Under the pieces are notes generated by a model, which had not been told where the DNA came from, made no database searches, and was given only the letters and a program-made list of their open reading frames with translations. Of a stretch of DNA of 34,202 nt, positions 1 to 7,953 are shown in pieces. Source of the stretch: an uncultured Armatimonadota bacterium (lineage in GTDB: Bacteria > Armatimonadota > Fimbriimonadia > Fimbriimonadales > GBS-DC); NCBI GenBank assembly GCA_937139515.1, contig CAKZQI010000061.1, positions 1 through 34,202 of the forward strand, written 5' to 3'. The stretch's first letter is position 1. Every line of letters begins with the position of its first letter. A program made the translations under genes and the position numbers.

Positions 1-1
1 C

Positions 2-343
2 CTCGTGCTCGAGAACACCCGGCTCGAGCCCGACCCCAACGGCGAGATGTTCGCCTACGTCTTCAAGACGAAGGCCGACCCGTTCGCGGGCCGGATCAAC
101 TTCTTCCGCGTCTACCAGGGCACGATGCGCCCGGACAACCAGGTGCTCAACACGCGCGCCCACGCCAAGGAGCGCGTCGGCACGCTGCTCGTCCCGCAGG
201 GCAAGGACACCGGCCACGCCGACTCGTTCGGCCCGGGCGACATCGGCGCGGTGGCCAAGCTGAAGGAGACTCGCGCCGGCGACTGGCTCGCCGAGCGCGA
301 CCCGCAGTTAGACCGCGCCTTAGAAGTGTTGATGAGGCGATAA
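2..343 (+). CDS. Partial elongation factor G-like fragment (5' end outside window, 3' end abnormal)
   Basis: Open from the window edge. The peptide reads as the domain I/II boundary and domain II of translation elongation factor G, with recognisable stretches VFKTKADPFAGRINFFRVY, KERVGTLL and FGPGDIGAVAKLKETRAGD. The match resembles the actinobacterial or thermoleophilial EF-G (FusA/FusA2 type). The homology stops at about base 305, after residues LAERD, where EF-G should continue for hundreds of residues. The reading frame instead runs 12 unrelated codons (QLDRALEVLMRR) to a stop at 341-343. Hand-counted lines inside the EF-G part are 72-75% GC, above the rest of the window, while the last codons use TTA-Leu as the host genes do. 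It cannot be a working EF-G. It is either a horizontally acquired scrap or a chimeric contig end. Family call confident; origin uncertain. Confidence 0.7.
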   Translation, partial: LVLENTRLEPDPNGEMFAYVFKTKADPFAGRINFFRVYQGTMRPDNQVLNTRAHAKERVGTLLVPQGKDTGHADSFGPGDIGAVAKLKETRAGDWLAERDPQLDRALEVLMRR

Positions 344-348
344 CCTAT

Positions 349-372
349 GGGGCAGACACAGAGGTCTGCCCC
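349..372. terminator. Perfect 9-bp hairpin after the first stop codon
   Basis: GGGGCAGAC and GTCTGCCCC form a perfect 9-bp stem with a 6-nt loop, starting 5 nt after the TAA at 341-343. There is no T-tract, so this may be a small dispersed palindrome rather than a true intrinsic terminator. Confidence 0.4.
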
Positions 373-392
373 CACACAACACCCCCATAAGA

Positions 393-577
393 CTGAGCAA
401 GGACTACAGCAATATTGACCCCGCCGATGTGTCGCTGGACAAGGTGTTGCCTGACCGCCGTGCGCTGGACGAGGTGGTCTTCGAGGTACTGGGGCTACCA
501 AGCAGGAGCAGTTGGCGGTCTATCGGGCGGTGGTGGAGCCAGTGAAGGCGCGCCTCGTGAAGGCACGGAGTGTGTGA
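393..577 (+). pseudogene. 3' remnant of an N6-adenine DNA methylase, frameshifted
   Basis: Reading from 393 gives LSKDYSNIDPADVSLDKVLP then DRRALDEVVFEVLGL. At about base 499 a one-base frame change is needed to continue as KQEQLAVYRAVVEPVKARLVKARSV, ending at the TGA at 575-577. This pattern (RRxLDxxVFxxLGL, then a helix xxVYxAVVExVxxRLxKA, then stop) is what I recognise from the extreme C-terminus of large N-6 DNA methylase/Eco57I-type restriction-modification proteins. No upstream catalytic part (no NPPY) is present. It is therefore a decayed tail of about 60 codons with a frameshift. Recognition is from memory of the family tail, so moderate confidence. The adjacent low-GC NYN gene supports an acquired, decaying region. 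Confidence 0.5.
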
Positions 578-582
578 GGAAA

Positions 583-1227
583 TCACCACTTTTCAGGTTT
601 CGTGATAGTTCCGTGTTGATCCTGCATCTGGGGTGGAAACTGGCTTTGGGCAAGGTGAGCGTCTTCAATAATCAACGATTTTGTTGCTACATGGCTAAGT
701 TCTACACTTAGTGTCATCTTTCGACCATGCTGAGGCGGGAGTACAGGATGAAGCACGACGACGCGCAGATTAAACTCCCTGCGAACAATCTTTATTGGCT
801 CTTTCAGGTCTGAGTCGTTGCTAATCACAACGGCTACTTCGTACTCATGCTTGAACGCATCTAATAACATATAGCAAGCAAGATTCACATCGGAACCCTT
901 TTCCTCAGTCTTCCACACCTCCACCGTGCGAGGTCCGTTGGGACGGGGATTGACGAGAGGCATTCGTACGGGGTTTCTTATGAACTGTCCGTAATGGATG
1001 CTCAGGTTAGGTATTGTTCGTAAAGCACGCAGGTAGATTTGTTGCCGATCGAGAACATGAGGGTCGTCGGGGGGATTTATAACTCGAGCAGTGAAGTAAC
1101 GAATGCGGTGAATTTCGTTCTGGGGTAACATCACCTCACAGAGTTTTGCGATGTCCAGCCAACGGTATGGTGTTCTCTTTACGCGATAGTACAAGTTAAA
1201 ACCATCTACATAGACATTCGTCTTCAC
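583..1227 (-). CDS. NYN domain-containing protein (PIN-like putative ribonuclease)
   Basis: 214 aa. It begins MKTNVYVDGFNLYYRVK, the typical opening of NYN/PIN-fold proteins of the LabA/DUF88 type, with the first conserved acidic residue in VDGFN. A second acidic cluster follows in EEKGSDVNLACYML and a third in VVISNDSDLKEPI, together matching the metal-binding Asp pattern of this nuclease fold. I chose the GTG start at 1225-1227 because GGAG lies upstream at normal spacing and the family normally starts right at this strand; an in-frame ATG at 1288-1290 would add 21 unconserved residues. It ends a few bases from the methylase remnant on the other strand, so the two genes converge. Base composition is clearly lower in GC than in the neighbouring genes, consistent with acquisition. 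The family is expected to cleave RNA; the substrate here is unknown. Confidence 0.85.
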   Translation of the reverse strand: MKTNVYVDGFNLYYRVKRTPYRWLDIAKLCEVMLPQNEIHRIRYFTARVINPPDDPHVLDRQQIYLRALRTIPNLSIHYGQFIRNPVRMPLVNPRPNGPRTVEVWKTEEKGSDVNLACYMLLDAFKHEYEVAVVISNDSDLKEPIKIVRREFNLRVVVLHPVLPPQHGRKMTLSVELSHVATKSLIIEDAHLAQSQFPPQMQDQHGTITKPEKW

Positions 1228-1412
1228 TGCAGGACTCCAGATAATAAAGCTAGAGCCATCCCCCTGCAGAGAGATGGCTCCGCTACCCAACCAGCGAACC
1301 GATTGGGGGGGTCTGATTTCTCAGGGCAAGCGCAAGGGCTTGCCAAATGCCACAATCGGCATTCATAGCCATATTATACCACATCTTGCGAAAAGTCAAC
1401 ACCCTGAGAGGG

Positions 1413-1630
1413 TGTTTGAAAAATCACTGGGAGCGCGGGCGTCTCGCTCGCTTTGTTCGTAGCACGAGCATCCTTGCCCGTGTTGCTTCGTGTGACAGGT
1501 GCATCCTGCCTCTTAGGATCTCAGGCAGGCGAGACGCCTGCGTTCCCATCGGCACATCCTAACTTGCCCCCCCTCGTGGCTTGAGCTCTTGCTACACGGG
1601 CAGGATGCCCATGCCACGATTTTTCAAACA
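1413..1630. repeat. MITE-like element with 13-bp terminal inverted repeats
   Basis: TGTTTGAAAAATC at 1413-1425 is perfectly inverted as GATTTTTCAAACA at 1618-1630. Inside, GCGGGCGTCTCGC pairs imperfectly with GCGAGACGCCTGC, and CATCCTTGCCCGTG pairs with CACGGGCAGGATG, so nearly the whole ~218 bp can fold on itself. There is no transposase, so it is probably a non-autonomous element. Confidence 0.65.
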
Positions 1631-1731
1631 TCTTCCCGCCCCCCTGACAGTGTTTTGCGTGGTGAGTGCCCTAATATCCTTACTAACCCCAATTTTGGAG
1701 AACATCCCCCCATTCTTAGCGTCTATTGAGG

Positions 1732-1737
1732 TATCCT
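1732..1737 (+). promoter_or_regulatory. Putative -10 hexamer TATCCT for the macA-like gene
   Basis: TATCCT preceded by GG lies 19 nt before the ATG at 1757. The same GGTATCCT string stands before the genes starting at 12699 and 31180. No convincing -35 is seen. Confidence 0.4.
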
Positions 1738-1756
1738 GCAGGGTAAGGGTATCTCT

Positions 1757-3493
1757 ATGAACAAGCGCGTTGCGATCGTTGTGGGCATCGTGGTCGTTTT
1801 TGCGGTCGTCCTCTGGTGGCGGGGACGCGACAGTGAACCAGCGGCCGAAGCCGTCACCCTAAGAACTGCCGAAGTCACCAAAGAAGATGTCGTCCGCTCC
1901 ATCACCGCCACAGGTGTCTTGCGTACCTACAATATCGTGGACGTCAAGTCCAAAGCAGGCGGTATTGTGAGCCAAGTGCTGGTGGATGTGGGCGATGCGG
2001 TCAAGCCTGGTCAACTGCTGGCTCGCATTGACCCCGCCGACACCCTCTCAGTGTTCAATCAAGCCCAAGCCGATTTAGAGGCGGCGAACGCTCGCATTGA
2101 GCAAGCCCAAGAGAACTTGGTGCTCCAGCGTGAGCAGAGCCGTCTCTCCGTTCAACAGGCGGAGGCGAACCTGCAAGCGGCGCAAGCACGGCTCCAGCAA
2201 GCCGAAGAGCGCGCCAAACTCCAGCCGACCGTGACCGAGGCACAGCTCCAATCGGCACGCACCGCTCTGGAGACCGCTCGCAAAAACTTGGAACAGCTGG
2301 AGAAGGTCATCATCCTGCAAGAGCGTGCCCAAGCCCAAGCGAACTACGACGCCGCACGCCAAGCCGAACAGACCGCACAGCGCAACTACGAACGGCTCCA
2401 GAACCTGCTTCAGCGCGGGTTCGTGTCGCAACAACAGGTGGATAGCGCGCTCGCCCAACTGGAAAATGCGCGCAGCCAGCGTGTCAGCGCCGAGAAACGG
2501 TTTCAAACCTTAGAGCAAGACCTCCAGACCCGTTTAGAGACTGCCCGCGCGCGTGTGGCGGAGGCGGAGGCGAACCTGCGCTCTGCCGAAGCGAACCGCG
2601 TGCAGGTTCAACTGGCGCAACAGGCGTTGGAAGAGGCACGCGCCCAGTTCAAACAAGCGCAGACCCAACTGGAGCAGGCGCGCTCTAATCTGCGCCAGAT
2701 ACGCCTGCGTGAGGCCGACATCGCTACCGCCAAAGCCCAGCGCGCCCGCGCCGATGCCCAAGTCTACAACGCCCGCGTGCAGTTAGACAGCACGACCATA
2801 ACTGCCCCGCTGGGCGGAGTGGTCATCGCACGCTTCGTGGAACAGGGCACGATTGTGCCTCCGGGCACCTCGCTCTTCTCGCAGGGCAATACCCTGCTCC
2901 AGATTGCTGACACCTCGCGGATGTATGTGGAAGTCTCGGTAGACGAAGCCGACATCGGGAGTGTGCGTATCGGACAGCCCGTCACCATTCGTATTGATGC
3001 GTTCTCGCGGGAGCGGTTCCGCGGGCGTGTGAGCCGAATAGACCCCCAAGCGGTGATAGAGAACAATGTGACGGTGGTCAAGGTGCGCGTGGAGATAGAA
3101 AAGCCCGACCCACGCCTGAAGCCGGGCTTGAACGCCACCTGCGAGTTCCTGGTCGCTCGCAAAGACGATGTGGTCGCTGTGCCGAACGAGGCGGTCAACC
3201 AATCGCGCGAGGGCACCTATGTAGAGGTGATGAACAACGGCACGCCCCAACGGCGCGAAATCAAAATCGGCATTCAAGGCAACGAGAAGACCGAGGTCGT
3301 GGACGGGCTTCAACCAGGTGAAATCGTCGTAACGGGGCGAATCTTCAACCAAGAAGCCAATCAAGGGGCAGGCTCGCCCTTCGGTAGCCCGTTCGGGCGC
3401 GGTATGGGCGGTCCACCTCGCTCTGGCGCTGGCGGCGGTGGAGGAGGCGGCATGCGTGGCGGAGGCGGCATGGGCGGTCCGCCCGGACGATAG
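1757..3493 (+). CDS. MacA/HlyD-family periplasmic adaptor subunit of an ABC exporter
   Basis: 578 aa. One N-terminal membrane anchor (residues ~5-21, VAIVVGIVVVFAVVLWW) is followed by a split biotinyl-lipoyl half-motif around GGIVSQVLVDVGDAVKPGQL (~55-75). A long alpha-helical hairpin of Ala/Gln/Glu/Arg heptads spans ~85-330. The second lipoyl half (ITAPLGGVVIARFVEQGTIV), a beta-barrel and a membrane-proximal domain then run to ~540. The hairpin is longer than in E. coli MacA (family ~370 aa), which accounts for the extra length. The C-terminus is an unusual Gly/Met/Pro-rich tail with a run of seven glycines. It sits 9 nt upstream of the permease gene, so they form an operon. Role: bridges an inner-membrane FtsX-type permease to an outer-membrane channel. 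The exported substrate cannot be told from sequence. Confidence 0.92.
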   Translation: MNKRVAIVVGIVVVFAVVLWWRGRDSEPAAEAVTLRTAEVTKEDVVRSITATGVLRTYNIVDVKSKAGGIVSQVLVDVGDAVKPGQLLARIDPADTLSVFNQAQADLEAANARIEQAQENLVLQREQSRLSVQQAEANLQAAQARLQQAEERAKLQPTVTEAQLQSARTALETARKNLEQLEKVIILQERAQAQANYDAARQAEQTAQRNYERLQNLLQRGFVSQQQVDSALAQLENARSQRVSAEKRFQTLEQDLQTRLETARARVAEAEANLRSAEANRVQVQLAQQALEEARAQFKQAQTQLEQARSNLRQIRLREADIATAKAQRARADAQVYNARVQLDSTTITAPLGGVVIARFVEQGTIVPPGTSLFSQGNTLLQIADTSRMYVEVSVDEADIGSVRIGQPVTIRIDAFSRERFRGRVSRIDPQAVIENNVTVVKVRVEIEKPDPRLKPGLNATCEFLVARKDDVVAVPNEAVNQSREGTYVEVMNNGTPQRREIKIGIQGNEKTEVVDGLQPGEIVVTGRIFNQEANQGAGSPFGSPFGRGMGGPPRSGAGGGGGGGMRGGGGMGGPPGR

Positions 3494-3502
3494 GAGGGTA
3501 CG

Positions 3503-4720
3503 ATGAGCCTTTGGGAAAACTTTCTGACCGCTTTGGATAGCCTGCGCGCCAACAAGTTGCGCACGATACTAACGATGCTGGGCGTGATTATCGGCGTCGC
3601 GGCGGTGATTAGCATGATTGGCATCGCTCAAGGCGCACGCCAATCCACCTTAGACCAAATCCAACGGCTCGGCGCAAATGTGCTCACAGTGCGACCCGGT
3701 CAAGCACGCCGTGGCGGAGCGTTTCTGGGGTTCGGGAGCGTGCAATCGCTCAAGCTGTCCGACGGCGATGCTATCCTGAAAGGCTGTAGCGATACCGTCG
3801 TGCGACTCTCACCCGAAGTGTGGTCAACCCAGCAAGTGAAGTATCTCAACCGCAACATGCGCACCAGCGTCTCAGGAGTTACCCCCGAAATCGAGACCAT
3901 CCGAAACTTCATCGTGGAAGAGGGGCGCTTCTTCACCGAGCAAGAGGTACGGAGTATGGCACGCGTGGCGGTGATTGGACACACGGTCTGGCAAGAGCTG
4001 TTTCAGGGGGGGGCGGCGGTCGGCAATACCATTCGCATCGGTGGGCAAACCTTTGAGGTCATCGGACGCCTCGCTTACAAGGGTGATACGGGCTTCCGCA
4101 GTCTGGACGACCGTATTTATATCCCCATCACGACGGGTATGCGTCGTGTGGCGCGCCAAGAGCATCTGGACGCCATCAACATCCAAGCGCGTCGCTCCGA
4201 CCAGATGTTTGAAACCCAAGCCTGTGTGGAAGAGGTGCTGATGCGCGCGCACAACATCCCGCCGTGGGGCGACCCCGACTTCCGCGTGTTCAATCAGGGC
4301 GACTTCGTGGAAACGGTGGAACAGACCGCCCAGACCTTCACTTTCCTGCTCGGTGGTGTGGCGCTCGTGTCGTTGATTGTGGGCGGGATTGGTATTATGA
4401 ACATTATGCTGGTCTCGGTCACCGAGCGCACACGAGAAATCGGACTGCGCAAGGCAATCGGCGCCACTCGTTTCAACATTATGCTCCAGTTCCTGATTGA
4501 GTCGATGCTCGTGAGCATCGTGGGCGGTCTGATTGGGATTGGCTTGGGCTACTGGGCGGCGAGTTATATCAGCGAGCAGGCGAACTGGAAGGTGCTCATC
4601 CCGACCGAGGGCGTGTTACTGGCGTTCGGCTCGGCAGCGTTTATTGGGATTTTCTTCGGGCTGTACCCTGCCTGGCGCGCTGCGCAACTCCAGCCGATAG
4701 AAGCCCTGAGGTACGAGTAA
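3503..4720 (+). CDS. MacB-like ABC transporter permease (FtsX family), ATPase not fused
   Basis: 405 aa. TM1 is at ~17-43 (LRTILTMLGVIIGVAAVI), followed by a MacB-type periplasmic core domain (~45-245). Three C-terminal TM segments of the FtsX domain follow, including GGIGIMNIMLVSVTERTREI, the conserved coupling loop EIGLRKAIGA and the closing YPAWRAAQLQPIEALRYE. There is no Walker A or LSGGQ, unlike E. coli MacB where the ATPase is fused at the N-terminus, so a separate LolD/MacB-type ATPase must be encoded elsewhere. AGGAGGGT just before the ATG is a good ribosome site. It is co-transcribed with the adaptor at 1757. Likely role: mechanotransmission export of a lipoprotein, peptide or drug. 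Confidence 0.93.
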   Translation: MSLWENFLTALDSLRANKLRTILTMLGVIIGVAAVISMIGIAQGARQSTLDQIQRLGANVLTVRPGQARRGGAFLGFGSVQSLKLSDGDAILKGCSDTVVRLSPEVWSTQQVKYLNRNMRTSVSGVTPEIETIRNFIVEEGRFFTEQEVRSMARVAVIGHTVWQELFQGGAAVGNTIRIGGQTFEVIGRLAYKGDTGFRSLDDRIYIPITTGMRRVARQEHLDAINIQARRSDQMFETQACVEEVLMRAHNIPPWGDPDFRVFNQGDFVETVEQTAQTFTFLLGGVALVSLIVGGIGIMNIMLVSVTERTREIGLRKAIGATRFNIMLQFLIESMLVSIVGGLIGIGLGYWAASYISEQANWKVLIPTEGVLLAFGSAAFIGIFFGLYPAWRAAQLQPIEALRYE

Positions 4721-4734
4721 GCAGCATTCGGAGA

Positions 4735-5134
4735 AAACCCCACCCTGTCACCCTGAGCGCTAGCCTAGGGTCTGGGGTAATCCTCCAACCTCATCCCCCT
4801 GTATCCCCCCGCTCCGCATGCAGAGAGGGGGGAGCACCTGCGTGCCTGTGCCCCCTCTCCGTAAGGGGGTCGGGGGGTGAGGTCAATCAGGTTGCACCGA
4901 GATTCTTCGCTTCGCTCAGAATGACACTAAGGGGTGCAAGAATGACACCCCCTACCCTGTCACCCTGAGCGCCAGCGAAGGGTCTCTGGTTTGGGTTCCG
5001 TAGAGATTCTTCGCTTCGCTCAGAATGACAGAGGGGGCGTCAGAATGACGGTTGGGGGCAAGGGGCTAACGAGGGATGTCCAAGCAGGAGCGGGTTGGCA
5101 TGATTTTGAACACAGTGAATGTACCCTTGTCAGC
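4735..5134. repeat. Cluster of palindromic dispersed repeats
   Basis: This stretch between genes contains several copies of a ~28-bp unit. One orientation is TGTCACCCTGAGCG...GAAGGGTCTC (4956-4987); the inverted form GAGATTCTTCGCTTCGCTCA plus GAATGACA is at 4899-4926 and 5003-5030. A degenerate copy starts near 4750. GTACCCTTGTCAGC at 5121-5134 equals the right end of the elements at 6752-7017 and 21203-21523, but no left partner is found here. GC-rich inverted stretches such as CCCCCTCTCC/GTAAGGGGG lie between. I see no gene. Confidence 0.75.
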
Positions 5135-5200
5135 ACCCTAACCTTTCCCCCTGCAGGGAGCCACCTCTGGACGACGAATCTAAGGCGTATGCTCTCAGGG

Positions 5201-6724
5201 ATGCCAGTGATTCGGGCGGAGGCGATGCGCGCCTTAGACCGAGCAACTATAGAGGACGACGGCGTGCCCTCCCTCTTGCTGATGGAGCGTGCTGGGTTCG
5301 GCGTGTACCAAAAGATTAGTGAATGGTTTGCCCCAATAGCGGGGCGTTCTGTTGCCGTACTGGCCGGCAAGGGCAACAACGGGGGCGATGGGATGGTCGT
5401 GGCGCGCTACCTGCACGAGGCGGGCGCCAAAGTTCACCTATGGCTGACCTGCGACCCTGCGGAATTTCAAGGCGACCCCGCTATCCAGTGGCGCATTATT
5501 CAAGGGATGGGCATTCCTGCAATCCCTGTCCCACCCGAACCCGACCCTGCGCTGTTCCGCGACGAGGAAGTGCTGGTGGACGCCCTGCTCGGCACAGGGG
5601 TTCGGGGCGCCGTGCGTGAACCGCTCGCCTCGCTCATTCGCGCCGTCAACGAGTCGGGACGCCCGATTGTCGCCATAGACATCCCCTCTGGGCTTGATGC
5701 CGACACGGGTAAGGTGGAGGGCGTCGCTATACGCGCCCACTACACCGTCACAATGGCACTCCCTAAGCTGGGCTTTTTCCAAAACGACGGTCCGCGGCAC
5801 ATCGGCAGGTGGGTGGCGGTGCCAATCGGTGTCTTGCCCGAACGCCTGAGGCAGGTAGAAGCCAGCGCACGCCTGCTCAGCGAGACGGAGGTGTATCGCC
5901 TCATCCCGTCTCTGCCCCCTGATGGACACAAAGGCACGCGGGGGCACTTGCTGGTAGTGGGCGGTTCGTTGGGAATGGCTGGCGCACCCGCGTTGGCGGG
6001 CATCTCCGCCCTGCGCGTCGGAGCAGGACTGGTGACCGTCGCTGTACCTGCACGGGTTCAACCTCAGACCGCCAGTTTCTACCCCGAACTGATGACCCTC
6101 CCCCTGCCCGATGGCGACCAAGGTGTGTTGACCGTGGAGGGCGTGCGCAGGTTGCAAGACCGCCTCGCCCGATTTGACGGGCTGGCACTTGGACCTGGGC
6201 TGGGGTTTGCCGAGCCTACTGGTAAAGCAGTCTTAGAGTTGTTGGCGCTGTGGTCTTCGCTAGAGCGCCCGTTGATTGTGGATGCGGATGGGCTGAACTG
6301 GCTGGCGCAGTTTGGAAGTGAGTTGCCCCTGCCCAGGTCGACGGTGCTGACACCCCATCCGGGCGAGGCGGCGCGCCTGTTGGGGATTGACACCCGACAA
6401 GTTCAGGAAGACCGTTTGGGCAGTGCCTTGTGGCTCCGTGACCGCTACCGTGCCACCATCGTGCTCAAGGGCGCCTACACGGTCGTTGCCGATGTTGATA
6501 CGGAAGTGCCTTGGATTGTGCCGATTGCCGAACCGAGTTTGGGCACGGGAGGCTCAGGGGATGTGTTGACCGGGGCAATCGGTGGCTTGATGGTGCGAGG
6601 CTTGAGTCCTATTCACGCGGGGCTGGCAGGGGTCTATCTCCACGCGGAGGCAGGGGTTCGTCTCAACTGCTCTGGGCGCCACGCCTACACCGCTGAGGAG
6701 TTGAGCCGAGCGTTGGCACCTTGA
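5201..6724 (+). CDS. nnr: Bifunctional NAD(P)H-hydrate epimerase / ADP-dependent NAD(P)H-hydrate dehydratase
   Basis: 507 aa. It repairs hydrated NADH/NADPH. The N-terminal YjeF domain (~1-215) epimerises R-NAD(P)HX and carries AGKGNNGGDGMVVARYL and DIPSGLDADTG. The C-terminal ribokinase-fold domain (~230-505) dehydrates S-NAD(P)HX using ADP and carries HKGTRGHLLVVGGS, LIVDADGLNWL, LTPHPGEAARLLG and GTGGSGDVLTG (~448-458). The order and length match the usual fused YjeF proteins (~500 aa). I chose the ATG at 5201 because MPVIRAEAMRALDRATIE is where the family begins. An ATG four codons upstream (5189) is possible, with AAGG close by; the longer frame back to 4991 only translates the repeat cluster. 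It stands alone between two repeat regions. Confidence 0.95.
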   Translation: MPVIRAEAMRALDRATIEDDGVPSLLLMERAGFGVYQKISEWFAPIAGRSVAVLAGKGNNGGDGMVVARYLHEAGAKVHLWLTCDPAEFQGDPAIQWRIIQGMGIPAIPVPPEPDPALFRDEEVLVDALLGTGVRGAVREPLASLIRAVNESGRPIVAIDIPSGLDADTGKVEGVAIRAHYTVTMALPKLGFFQNDGPRHIGRWVAVPIGVLPERLRQVEASARLLSETEVYRLIPSLPPDGHKGTRGHLLVVGGSLGMAGAPALAGISALRVGAGLVTVAVPARVQPQTASFYPELMTLPLPDGDQGVLTVEGVRRLQDRLARFDGLALGPGLGFAEPTGKAVLELLALWSSLERPLIVDADGLNWLAQFGSELPLPRSTVLTPHPGEAARLLGIDTRQVQEDRLGSALWLRDRYRATIVLKGAYTVVADVDTEVPWIVPIAEPSLGTGGSGDVLTGAIGGLMVRGLSPIHAGLAGVYLHAEAGVRLNCSGRHAYTAEELSRALAP

Positions 6725-6751
6725 AAGTAGGCATTACCCACCCCAGCTCTC

Positions 6752-7017
6752 GCTGATAAGGGTACATTTGTTGAGTTCAGTTTTCCAAAACGCCCGCCCA
6801 CTTTCAGACGCAAGTAGGTAGCCCTGATCAAGAAGCTTCGCTTCCGCCTGAACGCCCCACCTTGTCACCCTGAGCGAAGCGAAGGGTCTCTGCTTAGAGT
6901 GGCACTGAGATTCTTCGCTTCGCTCAGAATGACAGTGGGAGGGTGAGGAGGCTAACGAAGATGTGTCAAAATAAGGGGGTACATTATTTTGAACTCAAGT
7001 GATGTACCCTTGTCAGC
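6752..7017. repeat. Nested palindromic element, outer ends GCTGA(C/T)AAGGGTACAT
   Basis: The left end at 6752-6779 and the right end at 6990-7017 are inverted copies matching at 24 of 28 positions. Inside lies a second inverted pair, TGTCACCCTGAGCGAAGCGA at 6864-6891 and GATTCTTCGCTTCGCTCAGA at 6907-6934. The right end can also fold on itself (GGTACAT at 6979 region with ATGTACC at 7002). No ORF is carried. The stretch 6725-7057 otherwise holds only polypyrimidine-rich filler. Confidence 0.7.
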
Positions 7018-7057
7018 ACTCACCCCCCCCTACGGCAGGAGGAGGGAGAGTCGAGAC

Positions 7058-7897
7058 CTACTCACTTCGCCAAGGCGCGCTCAGGTCACCCGTTATCTCA
7101 AAGGTGCGTTCGCCATCAGGCAGGTCGCGCCAGATACCGCACGGACCCGCCCCCTCACTCACCTCAAAAGTAAGTTCGGTGCCATCAAAACGCAAGGCTG
7201 GCTGGTAGAACATTCCCACCTTTTGCGCATCGCCCACGATGTAGTGCCCAATCAGCGAGCGTCGGAAGCGGTCGGTGCTACAGTTGGGGTAGCTCCCGTG
7301 AACCAGCTGCCCGTTGAAGAACAGCACATCGCCTGGCTCCATAATACAAGGCACAATCGGCGTGCCTTCAGGCAGGGGCACGGTGACATCGGTAAAGCTC
7401 TCGGTGATGTCTGCCTCCTTCGGGCACAGCAGGGGCCAAGTATGCGACCCAGGAACCACCTGCATACAGCCGTTCTCCTCGTCACAGCGGTCTAAAGCCA
7501 ACCACGCCGCCATACAGGTGCCAGGCTGAACCCGCAGATAAAACTGGTCTTGGTGCAAGGCTTGCCCTCGCGCACCGGGGGGCTTAAAGTAAAGCATCGT
7601 CTGTACCGCGTAGGGTTCCTTGCCCAGCAGTTCGGTCATCACTTGGCGGAGGCGGTCATCCAACATCCACCGCTTACTCACCTCGTCCCAGCGATGCATA
7701 TGGATCATTCGGGGATAGCGTCTCAGGGGGTCTTTGCTCCCGATGTCAATGCCCGCAAAGTCGCCCGGATAGGTTCCCGCTTCTCGTAGGCGCATGTAGT
7801 GGTCGATGTAGAACGCCACCTCTTCACGGCTGAATAGCCCGCGCACAATTAGATAACCCTCGCGCTCGTAAAACGCCTTCTGTTCAGCGGTCAGCAT
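7058..7897 (-). CDS. Phytanoyl-CoA dioxygenase (PhyH) family protein
   Basis: 279 aa, the usual length for PhyH-type Fe(II)/2-oxoglutarate dioxygenases. It opens with the typical LTAEQKAFYEREGYLIVRGL. Iron ligands are visible as H115-x-D117 in LHQDQFYLRVQPG and distal H200 in NGQLVHGSYPN; R212/R213 shortly after would bind 2-oxoglutarate. GCMQVVPGSH is the conserved strand before the distal half. These enzymes hydroxylate small molecules, often secondary metabolites, osmolytes or lipids; the substrate cannot be inferred. The gene diverges from the isomerase at 7954 with 56 bp between start codons. TACAAT lies 8 nt from the ATG, and AAGG lies in that gap. Confidence 0.9.
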   Translation of the reverse strand: MLTAEQKAFYEREGYLIVRGLFSREEVAFYIDHYMRLREAGTYPGDFAGIDIGSKDPLRRYPRMIHMHRWDEVSKRWMLDDRLRQVMTELLGKEPYAVQTMLYFKPPGARGQALHQDQFYLRVQPGTCMAAWLALDRCDEENGCMQVVPGSHTWPLLCPKEADITESFTDVTVPLPEGTPIVPCIMEPGDVLFFNGQLVHGSYPNCSTDRFRRSLIGHYIVGDAQKVGMFYQPALRFDGTELTFEVSEGAGPCGIWRDLPDGERTFEITGDLSAPWRSE

Positions 7898-7905
7898 AAT
7901 GCCTT

Positions 7906-7911
7906 ATTGTA
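7906..7911 (-). promoter_or_regulatory. Putative -10 hexamer TACAAT for the PhyH-family gene
   Basis: Read on the minus strand, TACAAT ends 8 nt before the ATG at 7897, so transcription would begin almost at the start codon. It shares the 56-bp divergent gap with the plus-strand TATAAT. Confidence 0.4.
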
Positions 7912-7939
7912 GCACGCAACGGCAAGGACGCATTTGCGG

Positions 7940-7945
7940 TATAAT
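7940..7945 (+). promoter_or_regulatory. Putative -10 hexamer TATAAT, near-leaderless start at 7954
   Basis: GGTATAAT ends 8 nt before the ATG and no Shine-Dalgarno sequence intervenes (TTGCTTAG). The transcript would have zero to a few leader bases. A clear -35 is not seen. Confidence 0.5.
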
Positions 7946-7953
7946 TTGCTTAG

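Larger units (their letters stand above)
1228..1756. other. Non-coding stretch upstream of the macA-like gene
   Basis: No ORF here has protein-like features. It holds the inverted-repeat element at 1413-1630 and the GTATCCT promoter-like hexamer at 1731-1737. The remaining bases include the promoter side of the NYN gene and show nothing else I can name. Confidence 0.6.

Noticed and set aside
4735-5060. Possible CRISPR array from repeated ~28-bp units
   Set aside because: Units alternate in orientation, are palindromic and irregularly spaced, and no cas genes are near.
4991-5200. N-terminal extension of the NAD(P)HX repair enzyme frame
   Set aside because: It translates the palindromic repeats (ILRFAQNDR is their usual reading) and precedes the normal family start.
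5438-6157. 239-aa open frame antisense to the epimerase/dehydratase
   Set aside because: Composition shadow, no family features.
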